Shown: positions 1 through 5,052 of the stretch, piece by piece
How the letters are laid out: each line of letters starts with the position of its first letter
Numbering within the stretch: position 1 is the stretch's first letter
Origin: Candidatus Firestoneibacteriota bacterium
Lineage (GTDB): Bacteria > JACRDZ01
Direction of reading: 5' to 3'
DNA length: 6,050 nucleotides
NCBI GenBank assembly: GCA_016212735.1
Contig: JACRDZ010000046.1
Span: 1-6,050, forward strand
Notes under the pieces: generated by a model
Told to the model about the DNA's origin: nothing
The model's input: only the letters and a program-made list of their open reading frames with translations
The model's database searches: none
Program-made: the position numbers and the translations under genes

Positions 1-3
1 CAT
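1..3 (-). CDS. Start codon of a gene running off the left edge (partial)
   Basis: On the minus strand an ATG occupies positions 3-1. It is preceded by a strong Shine-Dalgarno sequence (AGGAG, positions 15-11) with a 7-nt spacer. Only the start codon lies in the window, so the product cannot be named. The call rests on the ribosome binding site, its good spacing, and the fact that the adjacent DNA (16-157) has the AT-rich, gene-free look of an upstream region. The gene would be divergent from rpsT. Confidence 0.45.
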
Positions 4-19
4 CAACAATCTCCTACAT

Positions 20-53
20 ATTTCGGTTATATTGTTATTTCGGTTATATTGTT
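20..53. repeat. Perfect tandem duplication of a 17-bp unit
   Basis: ATTTCGGTTATATTGTT occurs twice with no spacer and no mismatch, at 20-36 and 37-53. It sits immediately upstream of the ribosome binding site of the leftward gene. Read on the minus strand, each copy contains AATATAAC, so the duplication also doubles a -10-like element. It could be a slippage product or a pair of regulator sites; the sequence alone does not decide. Confidence 0.85.
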
Positions 54-81
54 GTTTAACTTGATAGCTTTTGTTTTTTTT

Positions 82-110
82 AATTAAATTTTTATTCTCA
101 TCCTTTTCAA
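82..110 (-). promoter_or_regulatory. Possible promoter for the left-edge gene
   Basis: On the minus strand, TTGAAA (110-105) is followed after 17 nt by TTAATT (87-82). The -35 is good and the -10 is mediocre. Orientation and position fit the gene starting at position 3. In such AT-rich DNA a match of this quality can arise by chance. Confidence 0.25.
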
Positions 111-157
111 GTATTGCCACTGATAACTGAGGCATTACAATCATTAATACTTTTTCC

Positions 158-187
158 TTGACATATAATATAAATTTATAATAATAT
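158..187 (+). promoter_or_regulatory. Promoter of rpsT
   Basis: A consensus -35 TTGACA lies at 158-163. It is followed after 18 nt by TAATAT (182-187). A perfect TATAAT at 177-182 overlaps this but would leave only 13 nt of spacer. Transcription would start near 193-195, giving a leader of roughly 45 nt. That leader contains the 16-bp AT-only palindrome TATAAATTAATTTATA at 198-213. Confidence 0.65.
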
Positions 188-237
188 ATGCGGCTAATAT
201 AAATTAATTTATAAACATTGAAAAAAGGAGATAAACT

Positions 238-510
238 GTGCCAACTCATAAATCTGCAGAAAAAAGAATGCGTGCTGATAAAAAAAGAAATTTAGTTAAT
301 TCATCAACAAAATCAACATTAAAAACTTTGCGTATTAATGTCTTGAAGTCAAAAACAAAAGACGATGCTATTATGAATTTAAAAAAAGCTATATCAAGTA
401 TTGATAAAGCTGCTTGTAAAGGTATTATTCATAAGAATAGTGCTGCACGCAAAGTATCTCGTCTTACTAAAAAAGTAAATGCTTTAACAAGCAGCACTAC
501 TGCGCAATAA
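238..510 (+). CDS. rpsT: 30S ribosomal protein S20
   Basis: This gene encodes a 90-residue, very lysine-rich protein with the S20 N-terminus (PTHKSAEKRMR, residues 2-12). The rest fits the all-helical S20 fold that binds the 5' domain of 16S rRNA during early 30S assembly. Length matches the family (about 85-95). The start is GTG at 238, supported by AAGGAG at 225-230 with a 7-nt spacer and by the S20 N-terminus beginning exactly there. Non-AUG starts are known for rpsT: E. coli uses UUG, which takes part in autoregulation by S20. A similar control here is plausible but inferred. The gene is monocistronic in this window and converges on lptE with 25 nt between the stop codons, where no convincing hairpin terminator is visible. 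Confidence 0.96.
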   Translation: MPTHKSAEKRMRADKKRNLVNSSTKSTLKTLRINVLKSKTKDDAIMNLKKAISSIDKAACKGIIHKNSAARKVSRLTKKVNALTSSTTAQ

Positions 511-535
511 TAGTATCAAAACGCTCTTGTGCTAG

Positions 536-1039
536 TTATTCTCTTTCAATTATTTCTTTCACCAGTTTTCTTGACATATTTTTCATTAAACGATCAAGAG
601 CTTCCTCTTCCGACTGTCTTTCAGGATAATAATTATAAGATGCTCTTATATTTTTTTCTTCATATAAAATGGCATCTTTGTTATCTTTTAAACTGACACT
701 AATTATTAAAGTGAGTTTGTATTCTAGAATATTTTTATTTTTATCAACAGCAGCAGGTTGTTTTAGATATTGGGAAATTTCACCGCTTAAGATACTATCC
801 GCACTATCTTTATTTGAGACTTTCAATCTTCCATCCATAATGAATTCTTCAATCAATTTATCTGAAAAAATATTTTCTATTTTATATTGCAGAGTTTTGT
901 TCGAAAACAATATAAGAGAAATAGTTTTAATATTTTCAGGAAGGACTCTTTTTGCTGTATAACCGCATCCTCCTATTACTACTAAAAGGTGAAATATCAA
1001 CATAATTGAAAAATATTTATTGTATTTTATTTTATCCAA
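536..1039 (-). CDS. lptE: LPS-assembly lipoprotein LptE
   Basis: This is a 167-residue lipoprotein. Residues 1-24 form a lysine-containing n-region and hydrophobic core ending in the lipobox IGGC, with lipidated Cys25 followed by GYTAKRVLP. The mature part shows the LptE pattern: a conserved GCGY start, an alternating beta-strand body (residues 38-135) and a C-terminal amphipathic helix with the family-like segment SEEEALDRLMKNMSRKLV (143-160). LptE plugs the LptD barrel in the outer membrane and is needed for LPS delivery to the surface. The start is TTG at 1039, chosen because GAGGAGGA (1052-1045) lies 5 nt upstream. The first in-frame ATG (residue 13) would remove the charged n-region. The gene begins 31 nt downstream of the tmRNA 3' end on the same strand. 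Assignment is by lipobox, size and C-terminal pattern, since this family diverges strongly in sequence. Confidence 0.82.
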   Translation of the reverse strand: MDKIKYNKYFSIMLIFHLLVVIGGCGYTAKRVLPENIKTISLILFSNKTLQYKIENIFSDKLIEEFIMDGRLKVSNKDSADSILSGEISQYLKQPAAVDKNKNILEYKLTLIISVSLKDNKDAILYEEKNIRASYNYYPERQSEEEALDRLMKNMSRKLVKEIIERE

Positions 1040-1070
1040 AAAAGTCCTCCTCTTTTTGTAAAAATTATTT

Positions 1071-1420
1071 TGGTGGAGACGGTGGGAATTGAACCCACGT
1101 CCAAGAATATTTCATTATAAGCATACTACATACATATTCCAGATTTTTATTTTTCGTCCTAAACTTTCCCTCTGGACAGGTATTTTAAGACAAAGCCTAA
1201 AAAAAAATCACTATATCGTGCAGGCAAACGATATAATTAGTCTGCTTTAGTCGGCGTTCAGTATAGCTTCGCAGACAAAACAGTACTGAACGAAGCAGCA
1301 ATCTTAGGCTGCTAAAGCTAATTCTTGATTAGCAGTTATATTTTTCCATTTTTTTACGAGATAATGGGTCCTCGGTATGCATCTTGTAATTATTTATTCC
1401 TGTCGAGCCCTTTCGTCCCC
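1071..1420 (-). ncRNA. ssrA: Transfer-messenger RNA (one-piece tmRNA)
   Basis: This 350-nt RNA rescues stalled ribosomes and tags the nascent chain for proteolysis. The 5' end (GGGGACG, 1420-1414) pairs with CGTCTCC (1081-1075), with one G-U pair, to make a 7-bp acceptor stem. It is followed by discriminator A1074 and an encoded CCA (1073-1071). The T-arm is GTGGG-TTCAATT-CCCAC (1098-1082). The conserved GGGCTCGACAGGA block of the 5' tRNA-like domain lies at 1410-1398. A 7-bp helix ATATCGT/ACGATAT (about 1234-1213) fits one of the downstream pseudoknot helices. The mRNA-like part encodes the tag (separate entry). It is not permuted or split into two pieces. It lies downstream of a small ORF and upstream of lptE on the same strand, with no hairpin terminator after the CCA. 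Confidence 0.96.
1304..1333 (-). other. tmRNA proteolysis-tag reading frame (ANQELALAA-stop)
   Basis: The resume codon is GCT at 1333-1331, preceded by TAACT, which resembles the TAGTC before the E. coli resume codon. The frame reads Ala-Asn-Gln-Glu-Leu-Ala-Leu-Ala-Ala and stops at TAA (1306-1304). The C-terminal ALAA is the degron recognised by ClpX in well-studied bacteria. The encoded part is nine residues, one fewer than the ten (ANDENYALAA) of E. coli, and lacks the usual Asp-Glu/Asn-Tyr stretch. Confidence 0.85.
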
Positions 1421-1424
1421 AATC

Positions 1425-1583
1425 CTATTTATAACCACGACCTTCCTGAAATATATACCCATCTCTTATTTTCCCATGTCTGCCTGATTTCAAAAGATTT
1501 CTGTGTTGATGTATTACCTCAAGAATATGATGTTTTGATTTTTTTTCTTGTTTTTGCCCAAAAAAAGATTCTTTTTTGTTCAT
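1425..1583 (-). CDS. Uncharacterised 52-residue basic small protein
   Basis: The ORF runs from ATG at 1583 to TAG at 1427-1425 and is preceded by AAGGAG (1596-1591) with a 7-nt spacer. This is the same ribosome binding site as rpsT uses. The predicted peptide is hydrophilic and strongly basic, rich in Lys, Arg, His, Gly and Gln. It has no signal peptide, membrane segment or Cys motif. Its N-terminus is lysine-rich (MNKKESFFGQ) and its C-terminus Gly/Arg-rich (residues 34-52). I do not recognise a family. It starts 57 nt after the cooC stop on the same strand, so it may be co-transcribed with cooC. Its stop codon lies just upstream of ssrA, and its last two sense codons coincide with the ssrA -10. 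Support comes from the ribosome binding site, codon-like composition and position; a chance ORF is possible. Confidence 0.5.
   Translation of the reverse strand: MNKKESFFGQKQEKKSKHHILEVIHQHRNLLKSGRHGKIRDGYIFQEGRGYK
1428..1433 (-). promoter_or_regulatory. Likely -10 element of ssrA
   Basis: TATAAA (1433-1428) ends 7 nt before the deduced tmRNA 5' end at 1420, the expected distance for a sigma-70-type -10. No good -35 lies 16-18 nt upstream, where the sequence is ATATAT-like. The promoter may therefore depend on other contacts, or ssrA may also be made from an upstream transcript by 5' processing. The hexamer lies inside the last two codons of the small ORF upstream. Confidence 0.5.
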
Positions 1584-1640
1584 GGCTTTTCTCCTTAGTT
1601 TTATTTTTCTATAAACAAAACCACAAAAACGTATAAAAAA

Positions 1641-2411
1641 TCAATGCATTTTTTGTGTAAAAGGCAAAGAGTCCAGCAAGCTGAATAACTTTTTTAACAT
1701 TATACTATCAGGTGTTAATTTAGATAATGGTGTTCCCTCCTTATCATATTTAGTAACCAGTTCATCTTCAGGCAATTCTCCTAAAAAATATAAATTTTGT
1801 TTTGTAATTTCATTTTTATATTCAACAGGTAACTCACCATTTACTCTGTTTACTATAAAAGCATGTTTTTCGATATTCAGGTCCAATTCCTTAATCAGTT
1901 TTTTTATTCTTATTGCTGCTTGAAGTCCTCTAACAGAAAAATCACTTATAATAAAAAGAATATCGACATTTTGTGTTGTATGTCTGCTTAAGTGTTCCAT
2001 TCCAGCTTCATTGTCAATTGCAATAAATTGATAGTTTTTACTTAACTGATCAATTGCTCTTCGTATTAAATGATTTGCTGCGCAATAGCAGCCAGGCCCT
2101 TCAGGTTGTCCCATTACCAAAAGATCAACCATAGACCCTTCAATTAAAGCTTGATTTATCATCAAATCCAAGTACTCTATTTTTGACATTGTAGGAGTTA
2201 AATTATTATTTTCTTCTCGTGATTTTTCTCTTATACTGCCAATTGTATGTTGTACTTTAAGTCCCAGGACTTCATTAAGATTCATATTTGGATCAGCATC
2301 AATAGCAAGTATCGGAGTCTTATAATGTTCAATTAAATATCTTATCAGAAGACCGCATATAGTTGTCTTTCCAGTACCTCCTTTTCCAGCTACAGCAATT
2401 GTGAAACTCAT
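1641..2411 (-). CDS. cooC: CooC-type nickel-insertion ATPase (CODH maturation)
   Basis: This 256-residue protein belongs to the MinD/SIMIBI P-loop ATPases. It has a deviant Walker A motif, GKGGTGKTT (residues 9-17, signature Lys10 and Lys15), a switch I-like DADPNMNL (38-45) and a Walker B region FIAIDNEAG (129-137). The CooC hallmark Cys-x-Cys is present at 108-110 within GPGCYCAANHLIR. In CooC this pair binds nickel at the dimer interface. Members help load Ni into the C-cluster of carbon monoxide dehydrogenase or the A-cluster of acetyl-CoA synthase (called AcsF there) in the cytoplasm. Length matches the family (about 250-260). The start is ATG at 2411, with AGGAGA (2420-2415) 3 nt upstream. 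No CODH/ACS gene is in the window, so the exact client cannot be told. Confidence 0.9.
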   Translation of the reverse strand: MSFTIAVAGKGGTGKTTICGLLIRYLIEHYKTPILAIDADPNMNLNEVLGLKVQHTIGSIREKSREENNNLTPTMSKIEYLDLMINQALIEGSMVDLLVMGQPEGPGCYCAANHLIRRAIDQLSKNYQFIAIDNEAGMEHLSRHTTQNVDILFIISDFSVRGLQAAIRIKKLIKELDLNIEKHAFIVNRVNGELPVEYKNEITKQNLYFLGELPEDELVTKYDKEGTPLSKLTPDSIMLKKLFSLLDSLPFTQKMH

Positions 2412-2464
2412 AAATCTCCTACCCTAATACTTTAACCTGAGACTAAACCTGAAAATTTTAAATA

Positions 2465-2494
2465 ATAATAACATGTATTAAAGAAACTTGTCAA
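2465..2494 (-). promoter_or_regulatory. Promoter of cooC
   Basis: On the minus strand, a consensus -35 TTGACA (2494-2489) is followed after 18 nt by TATTAT (2470-2465). A TGT (2473-2471) directly before the hexamer forms an extended -10. Transcription would start near 2458, leaving a leader of about 46 nt. Confidence 0.7.
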
Positions 2495-2525
2495 GAATCT
2501 TTGGTTTAACATTTTTAGTTTCATC

Positions 2526-2554
2526 TTGACATATTAGAAATTTAAAACTAGTAT
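2526..2554 (+). promoter_or_regulatory. Promoter of the PhnD-like gene
   Basis: TTGACA (2526-2531) is followed after exactly 17 nt by TAGTAT (2549-2554). The predicted start near 2561 gives a leader of about 68 nt that is almost entirely A/T. It is divergent from the cooC promoter, with 31 bp between the two -35 boxes. Confidence 0.7.
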
Positions 2555-2628
2555 TTATTATATGTAAAAATTTATGTTTTATTTATATTATTAACTATAT
2601 TATATTATATATAAACAGGGGAACATAA

Positions 2629-3438
2629 ATGAGAAAAATGTTTTTATTTCTTTTATTGTTTGCTTTTATTAATATGTTTTCACCTTCAAATGCTTTTTCA
2701 GAAAAAATAATTCTTTATTTTCCACCTGATTGGCAGGAACATGCAAATAATGCAAAACAAATAACAGATAATCTTTCTAAAAACAGCGGTCTTAATATTC
2801 AGCCTTTAATAGCAAAATCATATCACCAGATATTTGATGCTTTTTCAGAAAAAAATCCTGTTCTGGTCTATATAGGAAGTTTTGTGCAGGCTATTCTATA
2901 TGAACGCAAGTTATCCTTTCCAATAGCACAAGGAATAAATGGCAGGGAGTTTTATACCAGTGTGATGCTTGTACAGAAACAAGAGAGCAATGATGCGGTT
3001 GCAATTGTTAAAAATGCAGGGGTAAATATTGCTTATACAAAGAGTGCATCAAGCGGGGAAAGCGGAGCAAAAGCAGCAAGTTATGGTAAAGCAAATATTG
3101 GGGTAATAAGTAATACAGCAGCAGCAAATGCTGTAAAAGTTGGTAAAGCAAAAGCAGCTTTTGTAAAAAATTGGTGGTGGGAAGATAATAAAAATCAATA
3201 TCCGACTCTGAAAAAACTCGATTATCCTGGAGTCTCGGATAAAAAAAATCCTGATAATATATTAAGTGCTAATATGCATGTAAGCTTTGAAGATATAGGG
3301 AAAATTTCTTCTGCACTTAACAAATGCAGAGACTATTTCAAAGTTGATGAATTTCAAAAATTCGATGCTAGATTTTTAACTGATACCCTAACTTTAATGG
3401 AAAAAGCTAAAATTGATTTAGTAAATTATAAATGGTAA
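2629..3438 (+). CDS. PhnD-like periplasmic substrate-binding protein
   Basis: This 269-residue secreted protein has a signal peptide at about residues 1-22 or 1-24: MRKM, a hydrophobic core, then SNA or AFS as the cleavage site. There is no lipobox Cys. The body resembles the phosphate/phosphite/phosphonate-binding (PhnD/SsuA-like) fold. Recognisable parts are a first lobe ending in PVLVYIGSFVQAI (77-89), a Ser/Gly-rich ligand-loop-like segment TKSASSGESG (137-146) and NWWWEDN (181-187). A hinge-return segment ANMHVSFEDIGKISSAL (214-230) is typical of the second lobe. Residues 147-179 are unusually rich in Ala, Gly and Lys. The start is ATG at 2629, with AGGGGA (2617-2622) 6 nt upstream. No ABC permease or ATPase gene is nearby, so it may be an orphan binding protein or sensor, and the ligand is unknown. 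The family call is by overall pattern and is moderate. Confidence 0.68.
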   Translation: MRKMFLFLLLFAFINMFSPSNAFSEKIILYFPPDWQEHANNAKQITDNLSKNSGLNIQPLIAKSYHQIFDAFSEKNPVLVYIGSFVQAILYERKLSFPIAQGINGREFYTSVMLVQKQESNDAVAIVKNAGVNIAYTKSASSGESGAKAASYGKANIGVISNTAAANAVKVGKAKAAFVKNWWWEDNKNQYPTLKKLDYPGVSDKKNPDNILSANMHVSFEDIGKISSALNKCRDYFKVDEFQKFDARFLTDTLTLMEKAKIDLVNYKW

Positions 3439-3452
3439 TATAGTATACCTTA

Positions 3453-3478
3453 ATCTTAATTAGAAACTTAATTAAGAT
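3453..3478. terminator. Stem-loop after the PhnD-like gene
   Basis: ATCTTAATTA (3453-3462) and TAATTAAGAT (3469-3478) form a perfect 10-bp stem with a 6-nt loop. The stem begins 15 nt after the stop codon. Position favours a transcript-end hairpin, but the stem is nearly all A-T and is not followed by a T-run. It may only protect the mRNA 3' end. Confidence 0.4.
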
Positions 3479-3569
3479 GTAGTATTCTTACCTTTGAAAC
3501 AATGACTTTAAATGGGTTCCTTTCTTAATAAATACTGCTTTTGATTCTCATTAATAGAATAAATCTTTC

Positions 3570-3598
3570 TTGACATATTTTAATAAATTTTATAATAT
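3570..3598 (+). promoter_or_regulatory. Promoter of the polysaccharide operon
   Basis: TTGACA (3570-3575) is followed after 17 nt by TAATAT (3593-3598). A perfect TATAAT (3591-3596) overlaps it with a 15-nt spacer. Transcription would begin near 3605. That leaves a leader of about 135 nt before the ATG at 3740, with the ops-like element at about +35. Confidence 0.65.
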
Positions 3599-3638
3599 AA
3601 ATAGATTATGTTCATAAATTGAACAAATAAAATTCAAT

Positions 3639-3650
3639 GGCGGTAGCCTG
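3639..3650 (+). promoter_or_regulatory. ops-like element (RfaH/NusG-paralogue recruitment site)
   Basis: GGCGGTAGCCTG differs from the E. coli ops core GGCGGTAGCGTG at one position, the tenth, which is variable in the ops consensus. The pause signature G(-10), Y(-1), G(+1) is preserved: G at 3640, T at 3649, G at 3650. It lies in the leader of a surface-polysaccharide operon, between promoter and first gene, which is where ops occurs in RfaH-controlled LPS, capsule and O-antigen operons. In E. coli, RfaH binds this element on the non-template strand of a paused polymerase and then suppresses Rho termination. No rfaH-like gene is in the window. The rest of the JUMPstart sequence is not recognisable. 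Confidence 0.65.
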
Positions 3651-3662
3651 TCTTGCAGGCTA
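3644..3662 (+). promoter_or_regulatory. GC-rich leader hairpin overlapping the ops-like element
   Basis: TAGCCTG (3644-3650) and CAGGCTA (3656-3662) form a perfect 7-bp stem with loop TCTTG. Two G-U pairs may extend it, and it is followed by TTATTATTA. It stands out in a leader that is otherwise over 75% A/T. The 5' arm is the 3' half of the ops-like element, so hairpin formation and ops function may be linked. It is a weak match to an intrinsic terminator, because the T-run is interrupted. Confidence 0.6.
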
Positions 3663-3739
3663 TTATTATTAAATATAAAGAAATATATCAATTTGCTAAT
3701 AATCTATATGAGTCGTGTTATTATTTAGGAGAGTTTTTT

Positions 3740-5047
3740 ATGAAATTATATGAGAAAATTAAATCAAAGAAAGCAAAAATAGGTGTGATTGGATTGGGTT
3801 ATGTTGGATTACCACTTGTAATAGAATTTTGCAGAGCAGGTTTTAATGTAACGGGTTTTGATATTGATGATAAAAAAGTTTCATTACTTAAACAGGGTAA
3901 AAGTTATATTAAACATATTGATGCAGCTCGCATATCTAAATGCGGAAATTTATTTTCTCCAACATCTGATTTTTCTCTACTTAAAAAAATAGATTGTATT
4001 GTTATCTGTGTACCAACACCTCTGAATGAATATCGTGAACCAGACATATCATATGTTTTTAATACAACAGAAACAATTGCAAAATATTTACAGAAAGGTC
4101 AGCTAATAATACTTGAATCTACAACATATCCAGGAACTACTGATGAGGACATGAAAAAAATATTAGAAAAAACAGGTATGATTGCAGGACGTGATTTTCA
4201 TCTGGCATTTTCTCCTGAAAGAGAAGATCCAAATAATAAGGATTTTTCGACTTCGACGATACCTAAAGTTGTTGGTGGTTACACAGAAAATTGTCTAAAA
4301 GTTGCAAAAGCTCTTTATGATACGATTATTGTTAAAACAATCCCCGTTTCATCAACAAAGGTAGCAGAATCCGCAAAATTATTGGAAAATATATATAGAG
4401 CTGTAAATATTGCTCTTGTTAATGAGTTGAAAATGTTATTTGATAGAATGGGAATTGATATATGGGAAGTTATAAATGCGTCAAGTACAAAACCTTTTGG
4501 GTTTCAGGCATTTTATCCAGGGCCAGGACTTGGAGGACATTGTATACCAATAGACCCATTTTATCTGACATGGAAAGCAAGAGAATTTGATTTCTCTACC
4601 AAGTTTATAGAACTCGCTGGTGAAATAAACACTTCAATGCCATATTATGTTGTACAAAAGGCAATAGAGATTCTTAATAATAATAATAAAAGTATAAAAG
4701 GAGCAAAAATATTAGTATTAGGTTTATCCTATAAAAAAAATATTGATGATATTCGTGAAAGCCCTTCATTAAAAATATTAGAACTTTTAAAAGAAAAAAA
4801 TGTGGAAATTGAGTATAATGATCCTTATATCCCTGTATGTAAAGGACATCGTCATTATCCAGACCTCGAATTGAAATCTAATAAACTGACTGAACGGACT
4901 ATAAAAAAAGCTGATCTTGTAATACTATTAACAGATCATGATATATTTGATTACGGTTTTATAGAAAAACATGCTAAATGTATTTTAGATACTAGAAATG
5001 CATTCAGGAAAAATGGTATTAAAAGTACGAAAGTATATAGAGCATAA
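3740..5047 (+). CDS. UDP-N-acetylhexosamine 6-dehydrogenase (WbpA/WecC type)
   Basis: This 435-residue NAD-dependent nucleotide-sugar dehydrogenase oxidises C6 of a UDP-sugar to the uronic acid. It has an N-terminal Rossmann motif GVIGLGYVGLP (residues 15-25) and acidic Asp41 and Asp43 after the second strand. It also has CVPTPL (90-95), ESTTYPGTT (126-134) and FSPERED (157-163). In the central helix, AKLLENIYRAVN (212-223) carries conserved Lys213 and Asn217. The catalytic Cys268 lies in GPGLGGHCIPIDPFYL (261-276). The C-terminal domain has LGLSYKKNIDDIRESPS (327-343) and LLTDHD (396-401). GHCIPIDPFYLTWKA favours the WbpA-like UDP-GlcNAc branch over UDP-glucose dehydrogenase. The start is ATG 3740, with AGGAGAG (3727-3733) 6 nt upstream. 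An in-frame extension to TTG 3653 lacks a ribosome binding site and runs through the leader hairpin. This cytosolic enzyme supplies the polysaccharide pathway with the next gene. Confidence 0.93.
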   Translation: MKLYEKIKSKKAKIGVIGLGYVGLPLVIEFCRAGFNVTGFDIDDKKVSLLKQGKSYIKHIDAARISKCGNLFSPTSDFSLLKKIDCIVICVPTPLNEYREPDISYVFNTTETIAKYLQKGQLIILESTTYPGTTDEDMKKILEKTGMIAGRDFHLAFSPEREDPNNKDFSTSTIPKVVGGYTENCLKVAKALYDTIIVKTIPVSSTKVAESAKLLENIYRAVNIALVNELKMLFDRMGIDIWEVINASSTKPFGFQAFYPGPGLGGHCIPIDPFYLTWKAREFDFSTKFIELAGEINTSMPYYVVQKAIEILNNNNKSIKGAKILVLGLSYKKNIDDIRESPSLKILELLKEKNVEIEYNDPYIPVCKGHRHYPDLELKSNKLTERTIKKADLVILLTDHDIFDYGFIEKHAKCILDTRNAFRKNGIKSTKVYRA

Positions 5048-5052
5048 TAAAT

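Noticed and set aside
198..213. 16-bp palindrome TATAAATTAATTTATA in the rpsT leader as an operator
   Set aside because: It is composed only of A and T in very AT-rich DNA, so chance is a sufficient explanation without comparative support.
511..535. Bidirectional terminator between rpsT and lptE
   Set aside because: Only weak 4-5 bp pairings were found, and neither strand shows a stem followed by a T-run.
669..962. Open + strand frame of 97 codons
   Set aside because: It lies antisense inside lptE, has no ribosome binding site, and its translation has no family pattern. lptE on the other strand has a lipobox and a good ribosome binding site.
1071..1145. Possible ordinary tRNA gene on the minus strand
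   Set aside because: The T-arm and CCA end look tRNA-like, but there is no anticodon arm. The acceptor stem pairs with sequence 340 nt away, so it is the tmRNA 3' domain.
1325..1636. Open + strand frame of 103 codons
   Set aside because: It is antisense to the 5' part of tmRNA and to the small ORF, with a low-complexity hydrophobic translation from T-rich DNA.
3637..3672. Eleven-codon leader ORF (MAVACLAGYYY) starting at ATG 3637 and overlapping the ops-like element
   Set aside because: No Shine-Dalgarno sequence precedes the ATG and the codons show no attenuator pattern apart from three Tyr. The overlap with the ops-like site and hairpin explains the sequence better.
3653..3739. N-terminal extension of the dehydrogenase from TTG 3653
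   Set aside because: The TTG lies in the loop of the leader hairpin with no ribosome binding site. ATG 3740 has AGGAGAG at 6 nt and gives the usual N-terminus about 14 residues before the Rossmann motif.
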